Source: Verrucomicrobiota bacterium
Lineage (GTDB): Bacteria; Verrucomicrobiota; Verrucomicrobiia; Limisphaerales; JAEYXS01
Direction of reading: 5' to 3'
Length of the DNA: 64,000 bases
NCBI GenBank assembly: GCA_023431185.1
Contig: JAEYXS010000054.1
Location: 1-64,000, forward strand
The stretch's first letter is position 1. Each line of letters opens with the position of its first letter. The translations under genes were made by a program, and so were the position numbers. The notes beneath the pieces were generated by a model that was not told the DNA's origin, did not search any database, and saw only the letters and a list, made by a program, of their open reading frames with translations. This document shows positions 44,812-52,799 of the stretch, one piece after another.

Positions 44812-44844
44812 GCAAACGCCATCCGGCATCCGGATGGCGTTTGC
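44812..44844 (-). terminator. Terminator of clpC
   Basis: A perfect 15-bp stem (GCAAACGCCATCCGG with its exact complement) with a 3-nt loop CAT, 26 nt after the clpC stop. On the minus strand it is followed by CTTTTGAGG, a short U-tract. The inverted repeat is one of the strongest in the window and separates clpC from the Mla operon. Confidence 0.8.
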
Positions 44845-44869
44845 TCGTTTACGAATTCATCGCCTTGCT

Positions 44870-47398
44870 TCAGCTCGAAAGCGCGCCTTCAGCGGCAGCC
44901 TTCTGGATGAAGATCAGGCCGCCATCCTTCAGGGTGACCTGCACCGGCTCGGTGCCGGTCAAGTGGCCCTTGAGGAGTTCTTCCGCCAGCGGATCTTCCA
45001 GATAACGCTCCACCGCGCGGCGCATCGGCCGGGCACCGTAGGTCGGGTCGAAACCCTTCTCGGCCAGGAAATCCTTCGCCAAGTCGTCGAGTTCCAGCTT
45101 CAAGTTCCGGTGCTTCAGGCGCTCCATGACCTTCTTCACTTCCAGCGCCAGAATCTCGATAAGGTCAGGCTTCGTGAGCTGGCGGAACACGATCACGTCG
45201 TCCAACCGGTTCAGGAACTCCGGCCGGAACGCGCGCTTGGACTCTTCCACGATCTTCTCGCGCATCCGCTCGTAAGTGCCCTCGTCCGTGCTCGCGGCAA
45301 AACCCATGCTGGTCTGCTTCTTGATCGTCTCCGCGCCCACGTTGGACGTAAGCAGGATGATCGCGTTGCGGAAGTCCACCACGCGCCCCATGCTGTCCGT
45401 CAGTTTGCCCTCTTCCAGGATCTGCAGGAGCATGTTCATCACGTCCGGATGCGCCTTCTCGATCTCGTCGAAAAGCACCACTGAATACGGCTTGCGCCGC
45501 ACCAACTCCGTGAGCTGGCCGCCTTCCTCGAAGCCCACATAGCCCGGCGGCGAACCGATCAGGCGCGACACCGTGAACTTCTCCATATACTCGCTCATGT
45601 CGAGCTGGATGAGCGATTTCGCATCGCCGAACATCATCTCGGCCAGCGATTTCGCCAGCAGCGTCTTGCCCACACCTGTTGGTCCCAGCAACGCAAATGT
45701 ACCAATCGGCCGTTTCGGGTCCTTCAAGTCCGCCCGCGAACGCCGCAGGGCTTTGCACAGCGCCGTCACCGCTTCGCGCTGGCCGATGACCACCCGGGCG
45801 AGTTCGGTCTCGAGGTTCAGCAGGCGGGCCGCCTCGTTCTGTTCCATCCGCTTCAGCGGGATGCCCGTCCACTTGGCCACCACGTTCAAGATGTCGTCTT
45901 CATCCACCACCACGCGCTTCTCGTCGCGCTTGGTTTTCCACTCGGCCAGGATGTTCTCGAGCTTCTCCTTCGCGTGTTTCTCTTTGTCACGCATGGAAGC
46001 GGCACCTTCGAAGTCCTGCTCGCGGATCGCGCGTTCCTTCGCCACTTTGATCTCTTCGATCTCGTCCTCGATGGATTTCACATCCGGCGGACGCGTCATC
46101 GCGCCGATTCGCGCCCGGGCACCGGCCTCGTCCATCAGATCGATGGCCTTGTCCGGGAGGAACCGGCCCGTGATGTAACGCTCGGACAGCTTCACCGCCG
46201 CTTCCACGGAATTGTCCGTGAACTCGGCCTTATGATGCTCCTCATACTTCGGACGCAGGCCCTTCAATATCTGGATCGCTTCCTCGATGGAAGGCGCTTC
46301 TACCTTCACCGTCTGGAAACGACGCTCCAGCGCCGCGTCCTTCTCGATGTATTTGCGATATTCGTTCAGCGTCGTGGCCCCGATGCACTGCATCTCACCC
46401 CGGCTCAGCGCTGGCTTGATGATGTTGGAGGCATCCATCGTGCCCTCGGCCGAGCCTGCACCCACGATGGTGTGCAACTCGTCAATGAACAGGATGATAT
46501 TCTTCGCGCGACGGATCTCGTCCATCACGGCCTTGATGCGTTCCTCAAACTGACCGCGATACTTGGTCCCTGCGACCATCAGCGCTAGGTCGAGCGTGAT
46601 CACGCGTTTGTCTCGCAGCAGTTCCGGCACATTGCCCCGGGCGATCTCTTGCGCGAGCCCTTCCACGATGGCCGTCTTGCCGACCCCCGCTTCACCGAGC
46701 AGCACCGGATTGTTCTTCGTGCGGCGGCACAGGATCTGGATGACGCGCTCGATCTCGTTCTTGCGGCCGATCACCGGGTCCATCTCACCCTTGCGGGCGA
46801 TCTCCGTCAGGTCACGGCCAAAGGCCTTGAGCGCAGGCGTCTTCGCCTCGCCCTTCTTGTCGCCCTTCCCGCCTCCACCGCCTTCGGCCTGGCCACCACC
46901 AGCAGCTTCACCGCCCTGCGGCGGTTCAGCCCCTTCTTGGGCGCTGAAGTTCGGGTCCAGCTCCTTCAAAATCTCCTGCCGCGTCTGCTCGATGTCCACA
47001 TCGAGATTCTTCAACACACGCGCTGCCACGCCATCCCCCTCGCGGAGCAGACCGAGCAGGATATGCTCCGTGCCCACGTAGGTATGGTTGAGCGCCTTGG
47101 CCTCACGGGCAGCGAGGGATAAAACCTTTTTCACGCGCGGCGTGTACGGGATGTTACCGATGACCTTCTGGTCGGGGCCGGTCCCCACCTGCTTCTCCAC
47201 CTCCATGCGCACGGTCTCCAAGTCGAGTCCCATCTTCTGGAGCACGTTCACCGCCACGCCCTGGCCCAGCTTGATCAGACCGAGCAGCAAATGCTCGGTG
47301 CCCACAAAGTTGTGGTTGAACCGGTCCGCTTCCTTTCGCGCCAACGCGAGCACTTGTTGCGCGCGGGGCGTGAAATTGTTCATGGCTTCATCACTCAT
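44870..47398 (-). CDS. clpC: ATP-dependent Clp protease ATPase subunit ClpC
   Basis: A HSP100 unfoldase that feeds ClpP. From the ATG at 47398 it has 842 residues. ATG 47383 (MNNFTPRAQQVLALARKEA) gives the common family start. Two N-terminal Clp repeats have NHNFVGTEHLLLGLIKLG and NHTYVGTEHILLGLL. A Gly-rich linker (about residues 160-180) leads to AAA-1 with GEAGVGKTAIVEGLAQ, a UVR motif (IREQDFEGAASMRDKEKHA) and AAA-2 with LGPTGVGKTLLAKSLAE. The UVR motif marks ClpC rather than ClpB. It is transcribed alone. Confidence 0.95.
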   Translation of the reverse strand: MSDEAMNNFTPRAQQVLALARKEADRFNHNFVGTEHLLLGLIKLGQGVAVNVLQKMGLDLETVRMEVEKQVGTGPDQKVIGNIPYTPRVKKVLSLAAREAKALNHTYVGTEHILLGLLREGDGVAARVLKNLDVDIEQTRQEILKELDPNFSAQEGAEPPQGGEAAGGGQAEGGGGGKGDKKGEAKTPALKAFGRDLTEIARKGEMDPVIGRKNEIERVIQILCRRTKNNPVLLGEAGVGKTAIVEGLAQEIARGNVPELLRDKRVITLDLALMVAGTKYRGQFEERIKAVMDEIRRAKNIILFIDELHTIVGAGSAEGTMDASNIIKPALSRGEMQCIGATTLNEYRKYIEKDAALERRFQTVKVEAPSIEEAIQILKGLRPKYEEHHKAEFTDNSVEAAVKLSERYITGRFLPDKAIDLMDEAGARARIGAMTRPPDVKSIEDEIEEIKVAKERAIREQDFEGAASMRDKEKHAKEKLENILAEWKTKRDEKRVVVDEDDILNVVAKWTGIPLKRMEQNEAARLLNLETELARVVIGQREAVTALCKALRRSRADLKDPKRPIGTFALLGPTGVGKTLLAKSLAEMMFGDAKSLIQLDMSEYMEKFTVSRLIGSPPGYVGFEEGGQLTELVRRKPYSVVLFDEIEKAHPDVMNMLLQILEEGKLTDSMGRVVDFRNAIILLTSNVGAETIKKQTSMGFAASTDEGTYERMREKIVEESKRAFRPEFLNRLDDVIVFRQLTKPDLIEILALEVKKVMERLKHRNLKLELDDLAKDFLAEKGFDPTYGARPMRRAVERYLEDPLAEELLKGHLTGTEPVQVTLKDGGLIFIQKAAAEGALSS

Positions 47399-48388
47399 AG
47401 TTATAAAGTGCGTTCGGATACGAGGTTTGTCCAGCACCCGTGGACGGATTAGAAGAGTTACGACAGAAGCCGGATGGTCTCCGCCGACAACGGGCTTCGT
47501 CCGCCCGCCTCAAACTGTAAGGCAAGCCCCCCGCAAATCCACCGAAAACTTCCAAGAATTTCCGAAAATCTTCTCCCGCCAAATTTGCCTTCCATCGCCC
47601 CAACATAACTCATCTCGCTCCACCACGCACGAAGTCCGCAAAACTACGGATTTTTCTACTCACATCGGTTGCGCAGTTTTCCCCATCTAACCATCGTCAT
47701 CATCTGCGGACATCGCTCATCCTCACCATCTGCACAGTCCGCTGATGAGCATCCGCTGCTCTCCTCTGTTTGCTGCTTTCTTGATTCTGATTCCATATTT
47801 CATGCCCTCACCTTACTCGAGGCACTAGGACAACGGCTGTCCTGGGCCCCCTTTTATTGAAAATATTCTAAAACCGCTTAACTAATTGATAATCAGAAAG
47901 ATGCACAGCAAATCGCCACCCAACCCAAAAATTCTCAGCAAATATTTCACGGCAATCAGTGGAATCATCACCTCGGCTTCAATCGGGACACGACCCTCCC
48001 TTTTCCCACCCGGTTTCGCGCCTTTTAGCGGGCCTCCACTCACCCCTTCCCCCGCAACTGGGGGTGCTTTCAAACGCGTGAAGCTTGGGGCTCTGACGCG
48101 AAGCACTCCACCCGGACCGCCGGCTTCCAGATGATCGACCGCACCCTTCGCCACAACCACCCTCTCACCCCTGTGAAACCACCTCGGCACTTGTACATAA
48201 GTGCCGAGGTTTTCTACCAATTTCCTCCTTGAGACCCCGGCCGCCAGCCGACGTCCACCCGGACCAGCCACTGCCCTCTCCGCACCCGTTCCAAATCAGA
48301 CCCGGCTCAACTTTCTTCCTTCCTCCCGGCTTGCCATTCCGCCCTGCTTTTGTTCCGCTCAAGCCAAGCGACGCTTATTGACTGCCCC
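47399..48388. other. Long region without a convincing gene; possible structured RNA
   Basis: About 1 kb between divergent clpC and the gene at 48389. Open frames exist (for example minus 47882-48271 and plus 47886-48134) but have Pro/Gly/Ser-rich, biased products and no family. From 47850 to 47890 it is AT-rich with TTGAAA at 47858. From 48064 to 48106 there is a nested hairpin: GTGCTT/AAGCAC outside, CGCGT/ACGCG inside with a 5-nt bulge. It ends in a strong plus-strand terminator (48181-48215). A non-coding RNA of roughly 300 nt on the plus strand is possible. I could not match it to RNase P RNA, tmRNA or SRP RNA. Confidence 0.5.
48181..48215 (+). terminator. Strong orphan rho-independent terminator
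   Basis: ACCTCGGCACTT and AAGTGCCGAGGT form a 12-bp perfect stem with the loop GTACAT, followed by TTTCT on the plus strand. No annotated plus-strand gene lies upstream for over 700 nt. It therefore either ends an unrecognised plus-strand transcript or protects the next gene from read-through. Confidence 0.8.
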
Positions 48389-49144
48389 ATGAATCTACCG
48401 ACGAATCCTTTTGCCCGCAGCCTTCTCATCGGATTTCTCTGGCTCATCGTCGTCATCATGGCCTCCCTCTCGCGCCATCCGGGCACGTTTGCGGATTACC
48501 CCAGCCACCGGCTTTTTCTGCTCGTGTTGATCTCGGCCATCACCGCGGCCCAGCTCGGCGTCATCGCCCGACACTTCGAGAAACTGCGTTCCTGGACCGG
48601 CATCTTTATCGGCACTATGGTCGGCTGGTTCATCGTTGTGGCTCTGATGCTCCTTGTCGGAAAATTTTACTCCGCCCCGGATGAGGAACCCTTGCCCCAG
48701 TTCGCCAGCACGGACGCGATGATGACTGACTTCGCCAATGAAGCCGTCAAATGGGTCAAGCAAGACCGCGGCATCACCCTCGATTACTCGCCCGAATCCA
48801 TCAAGATCATCGAAGAAGAACTGGCCCGCATCCACAAGACCAGCCTGGTCAAGGCCGGACCGCCCGTGATCATGGGCACGGCCATCGGTTACGGCGCGTA
48901 TGTGGGAGAAGTCATCCGCCGTCGTGATGGCGGCACCTGGGCGGAAGACCACCCCCAAGGCGGCCCGAAATCCTACCCGCTCCGGCTCACCAAACAGGAA
49001 TACACCATCTTCCCAGTGACCTGGTGCTACAAACGCCTGGTCAACGGCGAGGAAGACAACATGTACACCAAGTTCATACTGATGGATCAGAGCCGCACCA
49101 ACCAGTTCGGCACGGTGACGAATGCGGTGCCGGTGGCGCCCTGA
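48389..49144 (+). CDS. Membrane protein with a C-terminal soluble domain
   Basis: 251 residues from the ATG at 48389. It has three membrane segments (about residues 9-27, 36-57 and 69-92). A soluble domain follows: EEPLPQFASTDAMMTDFANE, SPESIKIIEEELARIHK, VIMGTAIGYGAYVGEVIRR and TIFPVTWCYKRLVNGEEDN. The pattern 'GAY.GEVIRR..GG.W' is familiar from uncharacterised soluble proteins in many bacteria, often in small predicted signalling or immunity genes. Function is not known. Confidence 0.8.
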   Translation: MNLPTNPFARSLLIGFLWLIVVIMASLSRHPGTFADYPSHRLFLLVLISAITAAQLGVIARHFEKLRSWTGIFIGTMVGWFIVVALMLLVGKFYSAPDEEPLPQFASTDAMMTDFANEAVKWVKQDRGITLDYSPESIKIIEEELARIHKTSLVKAGPPVIMGTAIGYGAYVGEVIRRRDGGTWAEDHPQGGPKSYPLRLTKQEYTIFPVTWCYKRLVNGEEDNMYTKFILMDQSRTNQFGTVTNAVPVAP

Positions 49145-49165
49145 GCAAACTTTGCTTTTCGTCGC

Positions 49166-49196
49166 TGTCCGATTTCCCCGCCAGCGGCTACTATCC
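49166..49196 (+). promoter_or_regulatory. 31-nt promoter-like motif, copy 1
   Basis: It starts TGTCCGATTT, continues through CCCGCCAGC and ends GGCTACTATCC. It differs at one position (49176 C against T) from 50381-50411, which lies directly before the ECF sigma gene. It lies 42 nt before the ATG at 49239. The shared sequence suggests a promoter read by one sigma factor, perhaps the ECF factor encoded nearby. Confidence 0.55.
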
Positions 49197-49238
49197 CTCA
49201 GATAGCCGTGCATGTCCCTTAACTGTTTGATTGAACCT

Positions 49239-49451
49239 ATGACCACCGCCGAAAAGAAAAAAATACTGAAGGCAAACACCGTCCTCTGGCTCGCCGCCAT
49301 GGCTCTCCCTGTGGGCCTTAGCTTCGCCCTCGCCGCCACCAAGTTTCCCTGGCAGATTCTCATCCCCCTGCTCCTGTTCGGCCCAATGCTCTCCTCCAAC
49401 AACATGCTCGCCAAGGCGATCGGTGAGACGAAGGATGGTCCTGTAAAATGA
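49239..49451 (+). CDS. Small membrane protein
   Basis: 70 residues from the ATG at 49239 (ATG 49212 would add nine residues). Two membrane segments at about residues 14-33 and 38-54 (VLWLAAMALPVGLSFALAA, WQILIPLLLFGPMLSS) are preceded by a Lys-rich start (TTAEKKKILK). It is unrecognised. It is preceded by a copy of the 31-nt motif found before the ECF sigma gene, so it may belong to that regulon. Confidence 0.6.
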   Translation: MTTAEKKKILKANTVLWLAAMALPVGLSFALAATKFPWQILIPLLLFGPMLSSNNMLAKAIGETKDGPVK

Positions 49452-49534
49452 TTTGATGATCTTGGCGCCGCTTCATTGGCAGATGACTCCAAATCTTGCT
49501 AATCCGTCTCTTGTCTGCACAATGAATTCCTGTC

Positions 49535-50275
49535 ATGCCCCGAACCAAGCCTCCAAAGCCATCCTCAGCGCAGCTTGCCGCCGTATTGGATGACTTCAAC
49601 CGTTATCACCGCATCGAGGCATTTGAGGCTTACAGCCGTTATCCGCCCGATATTGCCGACCTGCCGACCTTACGGCGTGCCTTGCGTGATCCAGAACCGC
49701 GCGTAGGCGATTGGGCGATTGTTAGCATTGGCAAACTAGGGCCGCAGGCAAGCGATGCTGTCGAAGACCTGATCGCGGCAGCCACTGCTCCTTGGGAACA
49801 CGGCACTCCCCTCTATTTCGAATCAGCCATCGCGGCCCTGCTTAAGATTGTCCCGAACGATCCACGACTCATCGGCATCATTCAACCAGTCCTGAGCCAT
49901 AGTAACTACGGCATCTTCAAAACCGCCGTGCAATCACTTGTCACCATCGGCACAATGGAAGCTTGGGATACCATCCGCTGGATCGACCGCCACTGGGGAA
50001 CCGCCCGAAAAGACCGCGTGGCCGATGAATTCATTCACAAAACACTGCACCCGGACCAAGTCAAACCGGGTGATAACACACCTGTTTTCGTCCCTCACCG
50101 GGGTGCTTTGTTCCGCAAGCATCAAACCGGCTACCGCACCTCCGTGTATTGTCCAACGTGCCAAGGCCCCATGACTTCCCTCAAAGGAACCGTGCGTTAC
50201 CAATGCCGCAAATGTGACGTAAAGCTCACCTTCTCCGCCCAAGAACTGGAGTCCGTGATGAAAGAGTTGCCATAA
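49535..50275 (+). CDS. HEAT-repeat protein with a C-terminal zinc ribbon
   Basis: 246 residues. The N-terminal two-thirds look like alpha-helical HEAT repeats (PTLRRALRDPEPRVGDWAIV, LGPQASDAVEDLIAAATAP, SNYGIFKTAVQSLVTIG). The C-terminus carries a zinc ribbon with CPTC and CRKC (about residues 207 to 230). There is no signal peptide. A solvent-exposed scaffold that binds nucleic acid or protein through the ribbon is plausible but inferred. I do not know a named family with this pair. Confidence 0.75.
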   Translation: MPRTKPPKPSSAQLAAVLDDFNRYHRIEAFEAYSRYPPDIADLPTLRRALRDPEPRVGDWAIVSIGKLGPQASDAVEDLIAAATAPWEHGTPLYFESAIAALLKIVPNDPRLIGIIQPVLSHSNYGIFKTAVQSLVTIGTMEAWDTIRWIDRHWGTARKDRVADEFIHKTLHPDQVKPGDNTPVFVPHRGALFRKHQTGYRTSVYCPTCQGPMTSLKGTVRYQCRKCDVKLTFSAQELESVMKELP

Positions 50276-50307
50276 CACGAACACAAACAGCTCACGCGCA
50301 TTTCTGC

Positions 50308-50344
50308 CCCCATCCGCGTTTATCTGCGTCCATCAGCGGTTAGC
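50308..50344 (+). repeat. 'ATCTGCGTCCAT' intergenic motif, copy 2
   Basis: CATCCGCGTTTATCTGCG and CCATCAGCGGTTA form the same type of sequence as at 4931-4957 and 52758-52793. It lies between the HEAT/zinc gene and the ECF gene. It is widespread-looking and unexplained. Confidence 0.4.
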
Positions 50345-50380
50345 CTCCCCTTTTCTCCCTTCTCCCTTCTTAATTCCTTG

Positions 50381-50411
50381 TGTCCGATTTTCCCGCCAGC
50401 GGCTACTATCC
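50381..50411 (+). promoter_or_regulatory. 31-nt promoter-like motif, copy 2 (before the ECF gene)
   Basis: Second copy of the motif at 49166-49196, with one mismatch. It ends only 6 nt before the GTG of the sigma gene. If the ACTATCC end is a -10 region, the transcript would begin at or next to the start codon (leaderless), or the true start codon is further in. The TGTC beginning resembles -35 elements of some ECF groups; that comparison is inference. Confidence 0.55.
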
Positions 50412-50417
50412 GGTGAA

Positions 50418-52097
50418 GTGAACAACCAGACTGACCCGCAATTGCTGCGCGCCTATGCGGAAACCGGCTCCGAACCGGCCTTCGCCGAACTCGTGCGCCG
50501 TCACATGGACCTGGTCTACTCCGCCGCCCTGCGCATGGTCTGTGATGCCCATCTCGCACAAGATGTGACGCAGGGAGTCTTCGTCGCGCTTGCGAAAAAC
50601 GCCGGGCAGCTCGCGGATCATCCCGTGCTCTCCGGCTGGCTGCATCGCACCGCCCAGAATATCGCCGCCCAGACCGTCCGCACCGAGGTCCGCCGCCGCT
50701 CCCGCGAACAGGAGGCCACCGCCATGAAAGAACTGCTCTCCGCCGAAACCGAACCCGCGTGGGCAGACATCGCCCCGCACCTGGACGCCGTGCTCGGTGA
50801 ATTGAGCGAACCGGATCGCGACGCCGTCCTGCTCCGCTATTTCGAACGTAAATCCGCCAAGGAGATGGGCGAACTCCTCGGCATCAGTGATGAAGCCGCC
50901 CAGAAGCGCGTGAACCGTGCCGTGGACCGGTTGCGCGATTCCTTCGCTGAGCGCGGCGTCACCATCGGCGCCAGCGGCCTCGCCGTCCTGATCTCCACAA
51001 ACGCCGTCCAGGCCGCTCCGGCCGGTTTGCTCCTCGCCGTCACCTCCGCTGCCTCTGGCAGCACCACTCTTGCCGCTACCGCCGCCACCACCATCCAGAC
51101 CATTGCCATGACCACCCTCCAAAAAATCGTCATCACCACTGCCCTCACCGCGGCCATCGGCGCCGCGTTGTATGAGGCCCGTCAGACCACCGTGCAGCAG
51201 GAACAGAACCGCGCCCTCCAGCAGCAGCAAACCGCGCTGCAGCAGCAATTCGCCACGCTGCAACGCGAGCGGGATGATGCCGTGAAGGCGCAAGCCGCGC
51301 TGCGGGAGGAACTCGCCGCCGTGAAGAAAGCCCAGCCCCAGACGGAAGTCCTGCGCCTGCGCGGCGAGGTCGGCGTCTTGCGCCGCGACAACGAGGCCAT
51401 CGGCAAGAAAGCTCCCATCAGCAAGATCACCTCCGATCCCGCCACCCGTAAGATGGTCCACGCCCAACAAAAGATGGGCATGAAAGCCCTCTTCGATGAC
51501 CTCTCCAAAAAACTGAAACTGGAACCCGAGGCCGCCGAGCAGTTCAACGAACTCCTCGCCACCAGCATCATGGACAACATCGACCTCATCACCCAGGTCC
51601 TCCATGACCAAAGCCCCCTTGCCGATATCAACCGCCTCTTCGATGCGAAGGACCGCGCCTTGAACGACCAGTTGCAGACGCTGCTGGGCACGGAAGGCTT
51701 CGACCAGTTCCGTGATTACTCCAAAGACCTCCTCACCACCATCTCGGCCAATCAATTCCAGGCGCACCTGACGGGAGATGCGGAAGCCAAGGCTGCCAAA
51801 AAACAGCAGTTCTCCCAACTGGTGCAGGAGGAGACCCGCGCCGCCCTCACCGCTGCCGGTTTGCCCGCCGATTACCAGGTCGTCCCCATGCTCAACCTCC
51901 GCAACATCGCCTCCGAGCAATTGACTGAATCCAGCTTGAAACTCCTGGATGCCATCTATGCCCGCGTGTCCGATCGCGCGACGTTCCTCGATGCCGAGGA
52001 GCAAAAGAAGCTTCAGAAATTCCGCGCTGACGCCCAGGAGAACAGCCGCGCCATCCTCCTCATGAACCGCCGGATGATGGCCCCCATCTCGCAATGA
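50418..52097 (+). CDS. ECF sigma factor with a membrane-anchored C-terminal extension
   Basis: 559 residues, about three times a normal ECF factor. The sigma-2 region (about residues 30-60) has DLVYSAALRMVCDAHLAQDV and the sigma-4 region (about 125-172) has LSEPDRDAVLLRYFERKSA and KEMGELLGISDEAAQKRVNR. An Ala/Thr-rich hydrophobic stretch then leads into a membrane helix (about 232-254), a Gln-rich coiled coil (about 255-305) and a helical C-terminal domain. No anti-sigma gene is adjacent, so the tail may act as a built-in control or sensor. The start is GTG. Confidence 0.9.
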   Translation: MNNQTDPQLLRAYAETGSEPAFAELVRRHMDLVYSAALRMVCDAHLAQDVTQGVFVALAKNAGQLADHPVLSGWLHRTAQNIAAQTVRTEVRRRSREQEATAMKELLSAETEPAWADIAPHLDAVLGELSEPDRDAVLLRYFERKSAKEMGELLGISDEAAQKRVNRAVDRLRDSFAERGVTIGASGLAVLISTNAVQAAPAGLLLAVTSAASGSTTLAATAATTIQTIAMTTLQKIVITTALTAAIGAALYEARQTTVQQEQNRALQQQQTALQQQFATLQRERDDAVKAQAALREELAAVKKAQPQTEVLRLRGEVGVLRRDNEAIGKKAPISKITSDPATRKMVHAQQKMGMKALFDDLSKKLKLEPEAAEQFNELLATSIMDNIDLITQVLHDQSPLADINRLFDAKDRALNDQLQTLLGTEGFDQFRDYSKDLLTTISANQFQAHLTGDAEAKAAKKQQFSQLVQEETRAALTAAGLPADYQVVPMLNLRNIASEQLTESSLKLLDAIYARVSDRATFLDAEEQKKLQKFRADAQENSRAILLMNRRMMAPISQ

Positions 52098-52148
52098 CGG
52101 GTCAGCGTCAGCCCCGAACAACCCGCCTTGCGTGAACCACCACCGAGC

Positions 52149-52739
52149 ATGAATCCGCTCATTGTCTTCACCGGCGGCCTGCTCTGCACCTTCATGGGAG
52201 CCGCTTCCTTGCTTCCCTTCGGGCTGAGTCCGGAAACCTCGGATCCCCAGAACCGGCTCGTCGCCCTGCTGGGCCTGACTCTCCTGCTTGGTGGAATCTA
52301 TTTCACCCTCCGCCATTTCCGGGCGGCGCATTTTGTCTCCCTGCCCGCTCCTGTACGCATGGCCGTCACCAGTTGCCTCCTCTTCCTTTCCTTCTGTGCC
52401 CTCGAATTCAGCGATGGCCTCATCAATCAAGGCGGTCGCGTCTTCTACTGGACCTCCGTTTTATTCCTGCCGGCCCTCGCCCTTTTCTTCGGCCTCGTTC
52501 TTGCTCAACGCTGGGCTTGGTGGCTCGCCCGCATCCTCGCTGTGGCTTTCACACTTTGGTTCATCACCTTCCTCTTCCTGATCCCCTTCGCCGATCTGCG
52601 GACCCACGGCGTGCCAGTCCCGCTCCTCGGCCGGATTTACATGACCACCGTCACACTCATCTTCGCCACCATCTCCTTCTACGTATTCCGCTCCCTCGGC
52701 CACACCTCTGCCAGGACCTACTTCAACCAAACCCGATGA
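52149..52739 (+). CDS. Polytopic membrane protein
   Basis: 196 residues from the ATG at 52149; the frame opens at 52128. Six membrane segments are visible, for example IVFTGGLLCTFMGAASLLPF, LLGLTLLLGGIYFTLR, VTSCLLFLSFCALEF, VLFLPALALFFGLVLA and LAVAFTLWFITFLFLIPFA. No conserved family motif is recognised. It follows the ECF gene by 51 nt and could be co-transcribed. Confidence 0.75.
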   Translation: MNPLIVFTGGLLCTFMGAASLLPFGLSPETSDPQNRLVALLGLTLLLGGIYFTLRHFRAAHFVSLPAPVRMAVTSCLLFLSFCALEFSDGLINQGGRVFYWTSVLFLPALALFFGLVLAQRWAWWLARILAVAFTLWFITFLFLIPFADLRTHGVPVPLLGRIYMTTVTLIFATISFYVFRSLGHTSARTYFNQTR

Positions 52740-52757
52740 CTTGCTATTCAGCTTCCC

Positions 52758-52793
52758 TGATCCGTGCAAATCCGCGTTTAATCTGTGGCTGTT
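52758..52793 (+). repeat. 'CCGTGCAAATCCGCG' intergenic motif, copy 3
   Basis: TGATCCGTGCAAATCCGCG and TTTAATCTGTGGCTGTT together make a third relative of the sequences at 4931 and 50308. It fills the 60-nt gap between convergent genes. Confidence 0.35.
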
Positions 52794-52799
52794 AAGTCC

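Noticed and set aside
47886..48134. An 82-codon plus-strand open frame upstream of the orphan terminator.
   Set aside because: The composition is Pro/Ser-rich and no homologue is recognised. It remains a possible small gene but cannot be supported from sequence alone.
47882..48271. A 129-codon minus-strand open frame between clpC and 48389.
   Set aside because: The product is Pro/Gly/Arg-rich, without a family or ribosome binding site, and overlaps the strong terminator and hairpins of the opposite strand.
50406..52430. A 674-codon minus-strand frame opposite the ECF sigma gene.
   Set aside because: It is a Gly/Glu/Leu-rich shadow of a real gene with clear sigma-factor domains on the plus strand.
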